This document shows, piece after piece, positions 51,205-63,265 of a DNA stretch of 64,000 nt (position 1 is the stretch's first letter; each line of letters starts with the position of its first letter). The DNA is taken from assembly GCF_028769735.1 (NCBI RefSeq), contig NC_088171.1:143241917-143305916 (forward strand). Direction: 5' to 3'. This stretch comes from Zonotrichia leucophrys gambelii (taxonomy: Eukaryota > Chordata > Aves > Passeriformes > Passerellidae). Under the pieces are notes generated by a model. That model had not been told where the DNA came from and ran no database searches. It saw only the letters and a list, made by a program, of their open reading frames with translations. The position numbers were made by a program, and so were the translations under genes.

Positions 51205-51980
51205 TTTGATCTAATTGTCTTTTGTGATTTAGCTGAAATGAAAGGTGCAGTGTTTCCAAATGATCTTGTGCTAAATTTGGAGAACAGCGAGGAAAATTGC
51301 AATTAGTTACAGCAAGAGTTAAATGCTCTTTAAAGTTTCTAGCATGGCAGATGGCATATTCAATAAAGGTCAGATAAATGTAGCATCATGATAATAAGTC
51401 AAAGGGCCTAGAATCAGGAGAGGGAAAAGGTGGAGTGGATGGAGGTTTCTTTGCAGGTTGACAGCTTTAATGTGGGAATGGTGGGAGATGCAGTTTTCCC
51501 ACATCTTTGCAGAGACAGAATCTAAAAATGTTTAAAATTATACTTGGGAGAGAGAAATTACTCATAAATGCACATTTTGACTGAGGAAAACTAGAGTTTT
51601 GCATGAGCCTGCTCAGGGCTGCAGAGCAGGGCTCACAGCTGAGGGACAGCTCATGGTGCAGGGAGGGTGGATTGGGGTTGAGGTCAGAGGGGATGTGGCA
51701 GCAGAGAAGCATTTGAGCTCTTCACACCTGAGGGTGGCACGGGGCCAGTTTGGACACTCACCTGGTTGCCTGGCCATCCCATGGGCTACAGGACCAGCTG
51801 AGTGCAGTGCTGCTCACTTGTAAGCCTTTGGAGCCCTGTTGCATATCTGCATGCTGGCAGTAAGGGTGCTATCCTCATAAGCTCTCCACCACCTGGAAGC
51901 TCCTTCAGAACCAGGGAAACTGCATGGCTTTGATCCCATTGTGCTCCTCAGAGCCTGCAGAAGACCAATTGCTTTTCTTT
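51205..51980. other. Unique gene-free DNA
   Basis: About 780 bp with no recognised gene or repeat; the second half (51600-51960) is GC-richer with no convincing frame. Confidence 0.55.
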
Positions 51981-52745
51981 TCATAGAATCACAGAATGGC
52001 TTCTTTGGAAAGGACATTAAACATCATCTAGTTCAGCCCCCCTGCCATGGACAGGGACATCTTCCACCAGACCAGGTTGCTCAAAGTCCCATTCAGTCTG
52101 GCTATGAGCACTCCCAGAGATGGAGCATCCACAGCTTCTCTGGACAATATGTTGCAGTGCATCACTACACTCACAGGAAAGAATTTGTTCCTAATATTTC
52201 CTAATATCTAATCTAAACCTACCCTCTCAAAGTTTAAAGCCATTCCCCTTTGTTCTGCCACTACACACCCTTGTGAAATGTACCTCTTTCTCTTTCTTGT
52301 AGGCTCCCTTCAGGTACTGGTACAATTTGGTCACCCCTTGGCTGCACAATCCCAATTGTCTTAGCCTTTCCCAACAGGAAAGGTGCTTCATCCCTCTAAT
52401 CATCTTGGTGGCCTCTGGCCTCACTCCAGAAGGTGAATGTCCTTCCTGTATTGGGGACCCTGGAGCTGGATGTAGGACCTGAGGGTCTCACAAGTGTGGT
52501 AGAGAGACACAATCTCCTCCCTCACCTTTCTGCTCGCAGTGCTTTGGATTCAGCCCAGGGCAGCTTTGGCTTTCTGGGCTGCAAGTGCCCATTGCTGGGT
52601 GTTGCCCAGCTTCTCATCCACCAGCACCCCCATGTCCCATCAGGGCTGTTCATCCCCTTGTAGGGATGGGGGGCTGGTTCCCAACCCAGCTGGAGCATCT
52701 TCACTAAGGGACAGTCCCTTGACCCATTTGCTACATAAGCAGTTC
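51981..52745 (-). mobile_element. CR1 LINE, 0.76-kb 3' part
   Basis: The plus strand opens TCATAGAATCACAGAATGG, the reversed CR1 tail repeats, then 'ggacattaaacatcatctagttca', 'ccctgccatggacagggaca' and 'tggagcatccacagcttctctgg'. On the minus strand the inner part encodes the C-terminal RT region. ATKMIRGMKHLSCWERLRQ (52411-52355 area), then LYQYLKGAYK and FTRVCSGRTKGNGF, are recognisable as the CR1 ORF2 end (usual form ATKMIRGLE-L-YEERLRELGL). Stops and shifts inactivate it. Truncated at the 5' side near 52745. Confidence 0.93.
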
Positions 52746-53073
52746 TTGGGAACATCTTGAGTTCTTGGGAAAGCCAGGTACTTTCTTGTGCTTGCAAGAG
52801 CAGGACCCTGAGAACTCATTGAAGGGGCTGAGAAAGAGTCCCGTGAATCAGTTGAGGTTTTGTTTCTTGTTGAGCAAAGGGACCATTATTAGAATATGGA
52901 AAACAGGTGTTAGAAGGGAAGGAAATGGGGAAATCTTGTGTTGCTTTTAATAACCATGAAATTTTAAATGTTTTGAAAGATTCTTGCCTATATATCTCTG
53001 TTGATAAGGCTTCTTTTCAATTTAGCATGCAGCTGAGCACGCATCAATTTCCACTTTGATGAAAGAGGAAGGG

Positions 53074-53126
53074 CATGTGGAGGTGGAGGGTCAGGATGGA
53101 CATGTGGAAGTGGAGGTCAGGAGTGC
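53074..53126. repeat. Imperfect 27-bp tandem duplication
   Basis: CATGTGGAGGTGGAGGGTCA at 53074 recurs as CATGTGGAAGTGGAGGTCAG at 53101, with one substitution and small deletions over a 27-bp unit. Confidence 0.75.
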
Positions 53127-54849
53127 AATGAGTACCTGCCTGAGGGAAGCACCACACAGCAGGCATGAGAAAAAGCTCTGCTGGAGGGAGATCACTCAGG
53201 GCCAAATGTACCTTGAGCATCACCCCTTTCCCACACCCCCCTAGGGTCTGCTCACAGCCAGGGCCCAGGCCATGCCTATGGACTGTCCCTGCCCCTTCAG
53301 ACCTTGTAAGAGTCTCTCTCTTGTCAGCAACTCCCCAAAAGCCTCTGCCAGTCTGTGTGCAGAGGAGCCACTCTTTCTTTTGCTAGCCTGAAGAAAAAAC
53401 AGTGTGAGTGTCTTTGCTGGGAAAAGGTGCCAGACTGGTGTTCCTGCATTCAGCTGAAGGCTGGTTCCAGCAAACTCAATGCAAGAAAGATTCTCCCAAG
53501 ATATTTCCTGAGGATTTGTCCCTATTTTCTGATTTGTTCTGTGGGAAAGGCTCCTTTTCAAGGACCAGCGAATCCTCATGACTCTAAGGGCTGTATAAGC
53601 ACCAAAACCAAAGAGATCCTCCTTCTACAGAGCCTCAAGTATAGGATGGAGATAGGAACAAGCAGCCAACGATGTTAGTGAGAGAGGGGAGGGAGGGCAG
53701 CTATGGCATACAAAGAGACAGGGTCAGTTGCACTTGCAGACCATGTTTGGGGCTGACTCTTCAGCTGTCAACTGCATTTTTTAAAGTCTCACAGTGGCAA
53801 AGCATTTATGTTCAGGATAAGAAGCATAACTTGTTTTCCAGAGGTTATTCAGTTCTTGATCCCTGGTTTAATACAGGGAGGATATTATCCATGATGACTC
53901 TTTTGTGAGCAATGCATCTGGTTCTAGGGAGCTGGAATATTCAATACATCTTACTAAACCACTGGCTAACATTCAGCAGGGAGGAATAAAGGAAGACTTT
54001 ATGCACGTCTTCACGGATGTATATCAATGTCCCATAAGCAGTGTCCTTCTAGCACCAAATTTTCCAAGGGGAAAACCCTAATTTCCAATTGACTGGGGTG
54101 AATTTGAACCAGTCACTAACCAGCCAGGCTTCTGAGACTATTATCTGTTCTTAATAGGATTTGGACCAGGACCCCAAGGTGTTACTTAGCTGAGTGCTGT
54201 ATGAGTACAGGGGAAGAAATTGCATTCTGCAGACCTGTAACCCAGCACATAATGACAAGTTTTGAAATTATATCTCAACTGTACTCAATAAGTGTTTTAC
54301 TACTAATCTAAAAAGGTTGAGAATTTCATCAGAGTATACAGGGATTATAGAATACAAACAATAGGCTATTCAGTACCCCAGAGGAAGCAAAAGGAGACAG
54401 GAAAACAAGGACATCCTAGACTGATTTGATTGTCTGTATTTTGAGAATAACACACCAAAAAAAAAGCATTCAAGAAATACTTACATGCACAGTCATTTGT
54501 GCTGCGAAATGTCATATCCCTGCAAACAAACAGGCAAAGTCTTGCACATTCATTCCCCCACCTGCATGCAGGATGTTTCCTGGTCTCACAGCACAGTGCT
54601 CTTTGCACACCAAAATGCCTTAAAAATACACACACGTCTGGATTAACATTCCAGAGCCCTAGACTGGGTTCCACAGCCACAAAGGAGTGAAGTGCAGAAC
54701 TTGTGCTGGAGAGTGAGCTTTAGTCCTGGGACCTGCCCGTGCCACTGGCAGCCCCCCAGCACCAGCTGTGGCTGTGCAGCTCCCCAGCACTGGGGCAGCC
54801 CTCCCTGTCTGTGCAGCACCCGACAGAATAGGCTGCCAGTCAGATTTGT

Positions 54850-55500
54850 TGGATGCTGTGTGATCTTGTGATATTAATAATATAATGATAGCATTATAAC
54901 TGGACCATTCAACTCCATAGTTTGTTCTTCTATAAATGATTTATAAGTTTTATGCATTTTATATGCCTCTCATTAAAAATGCATTGAAAAATACTATCAA
55001 AATACCATTTTGTGAGGCTCAGTCTCTCTTTATTCTTGTTATAGCCATCTGCCATTAAGCTTTAATAACTGGCTGATTATAATTTATTAATTTATCACCT
55101 GTTCTTTATACAGTTGGATAATTGTCAACCAATGTGAAATGGCCTCCTATTGTGTTATTAATCCCCAAAGCAATTAGAAAACCCACTGATTGCACAAGCC
55201 ATTGAAAGTGGCCAGTAACTCATGTTAGAAATGATCTGCAGTGCTCCCATCAGTGCGAGATTGGTAATGACTTTTCTGTTGCCAGTGAGAATTTGAAAGG
55301 GGCAGTTTAACTAGGGAGGCTTTTAATTTTATTTATTTATTTTATAATAAGCCTGGATTTATGTGGCTGACAATAGATATGTAGGTTTCAGCTTGTCTTG
55401 CAGATTCTGTGGGCGCAATCTGAGAAAGGCAACATCAATTTCATATAGTGTCATGCTTTTGCTCCTCAAACTTTCTTTGGGGAGATTTCTGCCCCAGCTA
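54850..55500. promoter_or_regulatory. Candidate conserved enhancer-like block
   Basis: An AT-rich but complex, repeat-free stretch with an exceptional density of homeodomain words (TAAT, ATTA, AATTTATTAATTTAT near 55081, TTTATTTATTTATTTTATAA near 55330). Other words include CATTAAGCTTTAATAACTGG near 55054, CCAATCAG/ACCAATG-type sites, and TGTGGCTGACA near 55362. There is no reading frame. This is the texture of developmental conserved non-coding elements in vertebrates, and it is the strongest such block in the window. Conservation is inferred, not shown. Confidence 0.35.
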
Positions 55501-56130
55501 ACATCCCCAGGATGAAAGGGTTATTTAGGGATTGCTTTAAATGCCAAATCTTTTAGAAGATTGACTTCAGTCAGCTTTGGATGAAGACATCAGACTTCAG
55601 TATCTCTCCTTTGATTTTTATCTGCCAAGGATTCAGTATGGGTTAGTTGTGGGCTTTCTGGTATGACTATTTACAGCATGTGAAAAGGGACGGAGCCAAC
55701 GGTTTGTTGGATCCAAACTGTCATTTAGCAAAGCTGTTTGCTTGCTCTGCCAGTGTGAAGGAGATATGCAGCCCACCCCAGATGTGAGGAATCCTTATCT
55801 GACATCCTATTTGCAGTGCAGACGATGTGTTACAATACCTCTGGCACTAACAAGTTACATTCCCGTAATGCTGTCCCCGATGCAGATGTAACGGCTTTTC
55901 TGGTGAAAGGAAAGAAAGGGGAAAAAATGGCACTGACATCAGAAAGCAGAGATACACCGCTAAGGAAAGCAGCTGTAAATGGTTCTTTGTCCTAAGCAAA
56001 GCTCCTGGCCCCTCTGGTGTGTGCTCAGTCAGGGGCCACGCTGGTGGGTCAGGCACACTGGAGGTACAGAGCTGCCAACTGCAGTGATATTTGCTCCACA
56101 TGACTTGAAATGGGCTGGGAGAACTTTTAC

Positions 56131-56442
56131 TTAAACAAGTTGATCACATGGATCAACATTCTGCCATTGAACAGGACTCTGAGCAGACTTAAGAAGAGAT
56201 TTTTTCATTTGTCTTCTGTCTCCAGCAATACCTACCACACAGTAAATATCTATGTCATTGCAATGTAGTGATTCCAGAGTATAAGAAAGTCCTGAGTCTT
56301 CCACCAATATCACACTTCCTCTGCATAATGGTAGGATAGTTGAATTATTGCCCTTCCACCCAACATTTCTGATGCCTGTGCTGTCCTCTTGCGGGTTTTG
56401 TAACTTCTCCACAGTTAAACATGAACAAGCTACTTTGACAAA
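56131..56442 (-). other. Unexplained reading frame with acceptor-like start
   Basis: On the minus strand an acceptor-like sequence 'catcattttattccag' (ending near 56443) leads into a frame open to a stop at 56131, about 104 codons. The translation has balanced, protein-like composition, including GSVILVEDSGLSYTLESLHC and DIDIYCVVGIAGDRRQMKKS. No domain or family is recognised. A donor-like GTAGGT lies within it. It could be an exon, an old retrocopy or chance; no partner exon was found. Confidence 0.18.
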
Positions 56443-56829
56443 AAGATCTGGAATAAAATGATGTTGAATCAAACATATTAGGAGATTTGTACTTCCTCCT
56501 TCTACAGAGAACCCAAAGCAGAAGTAAAGAGGCCATTCTTGAAATTCTTATACTATTTCTGACTTTTCTGGAAGTAAAAATCGGAAGAAATCTCATGCAA
56601 ATATTTGTCCTTCTGAGACATCCAGGGCAAATATGCAGCTATAAGGGGTTTAGATAAAGCAGACAGTGAGTACATAAAATACAGTGAGTTCCTGAGAAAA
56701 TTCCTCACCTTAACCCTTAAGTGTGTCCACAGACAAAATCCAGACTGCAGAAAGTCCTCAGAAATAGTGTGGCCACTGTGTCTTGCATTGAAGGTACCCA
56801 CTTTTGCCTACACAATCCTCAGCTGGGAG

Positions 56830-56842
56830 GGTTAGGGTTAGG
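56830..56842. repeat. Two telomere-type repeats
   Basis: GGTTAGGGTTAGG: one full and one near-full TTAGGG unit (56832-56842). Two units can arise by chance; noted because a longer tract lies 5.4 kb away. Confidence 0.6.
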
Positions 56843-59800
56843 AGAGGATTTTCCATTTCTTCTTACCTCTGTAGATATACACAAGACTACTCTGCAGTCT
56901 TAAACTAGAGAAATTACTGCAACCTCTTCACCTTAGGTTGCAGCAGAGTTTTGCCCTCTATCATGACCAACATCAAACTAAACATGTTTTCCCCAGATTT
57001 GAATTTCATGGTTCTTCTTGCGTCTGGTTCTCAGCACCAGCTGGGGAACTCCTGGGCATGAAAGCTGGTTATGGAATGGCACACATTTGCAGGTCATCTC
57101 TCAAAAGGTGGATTGACAATAGTTACAGGTTGTGTTTTCAATACAGTAGGAGGTTTCAATTGCAAAGTTAGTGGACCCACAATGCATATAATCCCTTCTA
57201 ATTGTAAGAAGGAAATCCACACTCAAAATAACACTGGGGGCAGTTATCCATGTTAGAGAGCTCTCTGGCTTCTGCTATCCCAAACCTGACGATCTATATA
57301 ATGCACCAGAAAAAAAATCTCAGCTGAAGAACAGTGCTACAAAGATCTCTGAATTGTGAGGCAGTACCAGCAGCATCTCCCCTCCACAAAATCATCTTCT
57401 AAGGAATATGTCATATTTTTATTTGACAAGATTCCAGTTTGGGAATCCGTTAAAAGAACCACTATCAATCACACACTAAGGTATTTATTACAGAAACGTG
57501 GTTGAACTAGACTCCATTTAGCAAACCTTGGCCATATCCTGAATTTGTTATTTCCACAAAGGGATTGCATACACCTGTGTGCACCACTGAACCCATCAAA
57601 GTAATATCCCATAATTATTTTTACTGCATTGAGTGATGTTCTCTGGCTACATCTACCCTGCTGAACACATCCACTAGTGGTTACAACCCCACTAGGCTGG
57701 CAGGCCTCCTTGACAGCAGGTTAGCTCTGTCCTTTCCTTACTACACTTGCCTTATGTCCTTCCTCTGGTCCTTCCTCCTCTAAGACATAGCTGTCATTTT
57801 GGGTCCCTCCTCAGTTCAAATTCTGAGCTGTGCTGCAGTCTTGATGCTTGGTGTGCTCATGGAATGAAGCTGAGATTATACATTTTGTTCTTGTATGTAT
57901 GACATGGCAAATCTGGAGCTTTTGAGTTTGCAAAGCCCGTAGGGAGTTGTTGGAGGATTCTGCAGAGCAGAAGAACAATAGCCTGGTAAATCCTCATCCA
58001 TATTTCCTGCTGGGAGATATTCCCAGACCAGAATAGATAAGACAAAATACTTTGATTTTTCTTTCAAAGGACCTACCTGGTACTTTCCAAAAATAGGCTG
58101 AGAATGAATTAATGTTTGTGCAATATGGAGGATCAGTGAATCCAGAACAGGAGTGCTGTGGGAAGTGAGATGATGGTGTAGACATACCCCTGCCCAGGTA
58201 AGTGTATGTAAATTGGAGTGATTTTCTGGGGACAGAGAGGTGTGGGAAAACACTGGGGAACTCAGCATTCAAATGCTGTGACTGCATTTTCAGCACTGAG
58301 AGTGCCAGCCCTCTCTAAGGGATCCTGAGCATCAATTGGTAATCCTGCTCTAAATGAAAAATACACCCCCAGATTTGGGGTTTCTCTATGAAGGAGGAAG
58401 ACAGAACAGCTTCACCTGAATTAATTCTGAAGCAAAAACATAAGCTCTGACACACAGGAGAATTTGCACTTTTATGTGGGAAAACATATTATTAGAGCTT
58501 GACTGAAATGTGTAGGAGACTAACAATAATGACACCTAACTCATGTCTCAAATTCTGAGTACTAGAGTTTGGTGATGACTTTCTCACCCTTGTTTAGACT
58601 GTCCTTCTTAGGGAAGGTCTTGTGAAAGTAACCTATTTCTTTAAGAAAGTTGTGCTGCAATGTGGATGGTAAAGAGAGTGAAGATCCTCTGGAGATCCTC
58701 TGCAAAACACCCTGGAGCCATTTGCATCAATTAACTCCACCACCAGCATGTGGCTGCCTGTAGGCCAGCCTATTGCCTATTATCTCTTGAAGTGGAGATA
58801 ATTTTTCATACAGAAAGTGGGAGGCTTTTGCTTATGAGGATGAGTTTACCCAAGGGTGCTCAATTTAAGGGGGCTCCTCTGTAGTCTCTTAATCAGAGTG
58901 GGAAATTTATAAGGTAGTGCTTAAAAGAAAAAAAATAATTTTCATTTAGTCTGTTGAATTTTACTTAATGTGCTGCAGTTTGTTGTTAGGACTTCTAAGC
59001 TCTGATGAGCACATGGTGTGTCACATTCCCAGGATGTGATCCAAGACAGTAACACAGTGGGGTAACTAACCATCAAATGGTGTCCCTGGTTCCAGTTCTG
59101 ACTTGAAAAGAGCATCACTAACACCTCTAGCCACGTTTTGTTGGCTTTCTTCCAAGGTTTCCTCCCCAACAGATGCTGAAATCCCAGAAGAAAGCAGGGA
59201 TGAATATAATGAAGCAAATGAACAGCATAGTTAATTAGTAATTAAAGTCTCTTAAAACAGGTAGGATTGCACTGAATCAAAAAAAGAAGGAAGGTTTATT
59301 GGATCTAACCTTAAAAGATTTTTCTATTGTACCTATCATGCCATTTTATCATGACTAATTTTTAAAGAGTGAAAGATGGGAGCATGTCCTGACGCCTGAT
59401 ACTAAAGCAGAAATACGGAGCAGCTCTGCCATCTCCAGTAAGACAATTCAGTTTGCTGCAATGGTAGCAAAAGATAAGTTTGCAGCCAGGCTTCTGTTTT
59501 ATACAGAGAACCAGCAAGACAAACAGAAGAAAACAGAGTGCAAGGCTATCATTAAAGGACAGAAAGGACTTTTTAAAGTAGCTCCTGGGGACAGTTCTCA
59601 TTATGTTTGCACAGTACCTGGCACAACAGAGCCCTTCTGAATTCAGTTTTTGGAGCTGCAGACACATCCAACAAAATGACAGTACCAAATACTGAGGCTT
59701 AAAATAAAATTTGTGACAGATGTATTAGGAGCAAGGTTTGGAGAGGAAGAGGATCAGGGTTGATGGACTCTGACAAAATTCCACCACAGTGAATCACATT

Positions 59801-62183
59801 TTAATTGAAAAACAATAAAAGAACCCAAGGGTGGGGAAAAGACATGGGTGAAAATCAGAGGTCACCTGCCGTTGTGATAATTTAACTGAAGTTTTGGAAA
59901 TGAATCATCGCAGCAGGCGATGGAAGGTTTCACCTCGGGCAGTGACAGGAAATGCAGGGCTGTAGCTCTGTGCAGAGCATTTTGGGCTCTCAATCAGCTC
60001 TTATTGATTGGGAAAGTACAGCTATGCTCAGAAATTCTCAGCTTCTCTCTCACTTTCAGTTCGACAGAAAGAAAAATCTCAAGCAGCCTCTTTCAGGTTC
60101 TTTTTCTCGGAAGCAAATGAGTAAGTGGGAGGGGAGTTCACATAAGGAAGACACAAAGCTCACAATTTTACTCACATCTAATGAAATCACATGCTGTCAA
60201 TGGCAAAAAAACAGAAAACCCAACCAATCTAAAAAAAAAGAGCCAATCCCAACAACCAAACCAAAAAACCCAACCAAAAAACCAAACAAACCTCACAACC
60301 CCACGGCCTTGCTTGAAAGAAGAGATACAAAATGCTGCCCAGGAGAAGACCTTATTGAGAGACCCTTCAGAAGGGCTCACTTTTGTTCATAAGCATGCAG
60401 ACATCTAGGATGTTCCTCTATAGGCATCAGACTTCCTGAGATGGGAAATGATCTTGCCCAGAAGTTGATCTTAATGCCAGTATTTATAAGCCAGAATTTT
60501 CCAAACTTCTGCTGCCGAGTGTACCTGACACATCCTGTGAGGTCTCCTCATCCTGAGACAGGTTCCAGTGCACATCAAAACTGTTGTACTGTACTGTTCC
60601 ACAGTAGTACACTAACTTTGGAAAGCTGCAATCATATGGCTCTGGATGCATTTGCCCTTGGGTGAGAAAGGAATGCGTAAAGATTGAGCCAGCATATCCA
60701 CTTGGTGTGGCACAAATCTGTGACAGCCTCAGTAACCGAGGAATGGGTTAAACGTCAATGCCTTAATGTTTCTGAATCTGGTTGCAAATCTTCTGTACAA
60801 AGCCTAAAATGTCTTGGGAATGGAATTTTTCTACACCCCAGTAAATGTTATGTGGTGTCTGCATCCTTTAAGGTGTCTCTGCACTGTTTTTTTATCTCAT
60901 GCTGTGGATATGGTGAAGAATGGCGGGTTTATTAAAAATCACTGCAACCATTAGACACCAAATGGTGTTAGACAGGGTGTTAACCCTGACATCTCTGAGG
61001 TCTTGTTATGGACCTTCCCTTTGCCTCGATTTTCCTCTGGTCCAAACATGGCCCATTTGACAACTGCTCCCTCAGGAAATGATGGGTGACTGAATGGCCA
61101 CTAAGAGATGGTGCGCAGAAAGAAGCAGCATTTCCATTTTGCTGGTTAAGGACCAGATACTGCACAGTCCTTAAATGCATGCATTAATGGATAAATATGT
61201 GCTTGTGCATGTGATGGCCCACTGGATTATGGTGTGGTGCACACTGATACCATGTGGGCTTTACCAGGGTTTCACATGAGAGCTCTGCTGAACCTGCAAT
61301 ACACACACAGCGACTTCTGTGCACAACCTACGGGTGTGCTGATCACCTCAGAGGAATCACACTCTGGGAAAGTTCAATAAAAGTACAAATTGATGTAAGG
61401 GAAGGTAAAACTCTCCATGCATGATGGATGCCAGGCAAGAGTTGAGGAGATCCACAGGGAGAAACTTACCCACAGGGTCTGTATGGAATAAAGATTTTAA
61501 AAAGTGTGAGAACAGGTAAAACTTAGACACTGGACTAGATTTTCTTGTTTCCTTATTTTGTGCTTAAAATACCTAAGAAATTATATGCAAAATAAGAATT
61601 AACAAATCTCCACCTCAAAAGAGGTCGAAACAAAACCAGAATCCCCTCATCTCCTGTCACCCTTAAAATCCCCCAGCATTTTCACAGTCTGATGCATGTG
61701 AGATGAACCATTGAAAAGCCAGGGACCACTAAATGCTACAGTATCTCACAAAATTTTTCATGTCTGTAGGAGATGCATCAAATTTTCCTTGCAACTCAGA
61801 ATACTCAATTTTTATCTTGAAGAATTTAAATATTAATTTATTATTAATATACACTAAAAATGTGAAGAATACCAAGTGCAGCAGAGTGATTTTGAAGTGC
61901 AAAATGTAGCCTTTCTATAAATGTTTTACACTCACTTTACTCTGCTATCTGTTACTTCCCTAGATACAGAACCCTGCAAAGCATTGCCCAAGTAAATCAA
62001 AAAACCCCTATTAATTTTATTAACTGCACTATTTGTCACAGCTATTGTTTCCTGTGTAAACAACACACATATGGTGAAATTTGTACCAAAAGTTTATTCC
62101 CAAGAGAGTCTCAAGGCCCTGAGCATCACAGCAAAATGCCTGTAGATGTTTAAGTGAGATTGAAAGTTTGCTTTGATGGTTCG
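56843..62183. other. Unique gene-free DNA
   Basis: About 5.3 kb with no gene, RNA or mobile element recognised. Frames of 130 (57876-58268, minus), 108 (59362-59688, minus) and 146 codons (59952-60392, plus) were read; the last depends on an A/C-rich low-complexity tract and none shows a domain. Confidence 0.6.
60204..60303. repeat. A/C-rich low-complexity tract
   Basis: About 100 bp composed almost only of A and C on the plus strand, with loose CCAAA/CCAACC periodicity. It strongly separates purines from T/G and creates a spurious K/N/P/T-rich frame. Confidence 0.85.
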
Positions 62184-62184
62184 G

Positions 62185-62202
62185 TTAGGGTTAGGGTTAG
62201 GG
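62185..62202. repeat. Interstitial telomeric repeat, (TTAGGG)3
   Basis: Three perfect TTAGGG units (62185-62190, 62191-62196, 62197-62202), preceded by GG so the array reads GGTTAGGG. It touches the 5' truncation point of the CR1 copy that begins at about 62203. Confidence 0.9.
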
Positions 62203-62704
62203 CTCTGGGCTCCTCACTTTAAAAAGGACATTGAGATGTTGCAGTATGTCCAGAGAAGAGCAAGAAGGCTCATGAGAGGACTAGAGAACATTTCTTATGA
62301 GGAGTGGCAGAGGCAGATGGGTTTGCTTGGTCTTGGGAAGAGCAGGCTCAGGGGAACGTCACTGCTCTCCAAAACCACCTGACAGGAGGGAGTGGTGAGG
62401 TAGGGGTCAGTCTTTTGGCCATACAAAAGTGAGAGAACCAGAGGAAATGGCCTTTGGCTGAGGCAGGGGAGATTCAGGTTACATAATAGATGTTTTTTTC
62501 ACTCCAAGGATGGTCAGGCATTGGAACAGTTTGCTCAGAGATGTGGTGGAGTCACCACTTCTGGAGGTGTTTAAGACGTGTCTGAATCTGGAGTTGGGCA
62601 ATGTGGTTCAGTGGTTTAGGGATTATACTGGTGCTGCTCTGATGGTTGGACTGGATGATCTTAAATGTCTCTTCCAATCTTGATGATTCTATTATTCTAT
62701 TCTA
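62203..62704 (+). mobile_element. CR1 LINE, 0.5-kb 3' part
   Basis: Plus-strand copy. From 62203 it encodes the C-terminal part of CR1 ORF2: LWAPHFKKDIEMLQYVQRRA, then MRGLENISYEEWQRQMGLLG, matching the usual 'FWAPQ-KKDIE-LE-VQRRATK--RGLE-L-YEERLRELGLF'. The frame stops at 62380-62382. Non-coding 3' blocks follow: 'gagaaccagaggaaatggcc', 'gcattggaacagtttgctcag', 'gtggtggagtcaccacttctgg', 'ggttggactggatgatctta'. The end is ATTCTATTATTCTATTCTA, clear tail repeats, so the true 3' terminus is preserved. Moderately diverged and inactive. Confidence 0.95.
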
Positions 62705-62945
62705 GGCTGGAGTAGGGTTTTCTATAGTATGGGGGCACTTGCAGGCCATCCACAAGTTTGTGATGAAAATCTCAGAGCACGTGGGGTGGCTCTTCTTTAA
62801 ACAGGCAGGTTTTTGGCATCTTCCTCTTGGGAAAAAGGAAAAAAATTCTTGCCAGGAGTTAGTAGACTTTAGTACATAAAGCATGCAAATTGCTGCATTT
62901 GGAATGAATTCTCAAATTACTTTGAGGCCACCCAAACCTCTTAGA
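62705..62945. other. Spacer between two CR1 tails
   Basis: About 240 bp of ordinary unique sequence separating the 3' ends of two CR1 copies that point at each other. Confidence 0.6.
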
Positions 62946-63265
62946 TCATGGTATTATGGAATAGTTTGGTTTGGAAAGGACCTTAAATAATCTGGTTCCA
63001 CCCACCCTGCAATGGGCAAGGACACCTTATACTACAGCAGGTTCCTCAGAGCCCCATCCAATCTGCCCTGAACACTTCCAGGGATGGAGCATCCACCTTG
63101 TCTCCAGGCAACCTCTTCCAGTGTCTGGAACACTCATGGTAAAGAATTTCTTCCTAACATGTAATCTGAATTAATTTTCTTTGCAGTTCAAAGCCATTCC
63201 CCTTTGTCCTATCACTACATACCCTTGTAAAAATCCCTCTCCACCTTTCAAGGTGAACACCTTTG
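62946..63265 (-). mobile_element. CR1 LINE 3' part
   Basis: Plus-strand order 'tcatggtattatggaatagttt', 'ggaaaggaccttaaataatct', 'ccctgcaatgggcaaggacacc', 'agccccatccaatctgccctg' and 'ggatggagcatccaccttgtctcc' is a reversed CR1 3' end. On the minus strand the inner edge encodes FTRVCSDRTKGNGFELQ (63225-63175), the last conserved RT residues. 3' end near 62946, 5' truncation near 63265. It belongs to the same broad CR1 group as the copy at 51981-52745. Confidence 0.9.

Larger units (their letters stand above)
52746..56829. other. Mostly unique DNA; no supported gene
   Basis: About 4 kb. It contains an imperfect 27-bp tandem repeat at 53074-53126, a GC-rich patch at 54720-54840 with repeating CAGC/CCAG words, a candidate enhancer block (54850-55500) and an unexplained minus-strand frame (56131-56442). 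No gene can be named. Confidence 0.55.

Noticed and set aside
59952..60392. 146-codon plus-strand frame rich in K, N, P and T
   Set aside because: Produced by the A/C low-complexity tract at 60204-60303.
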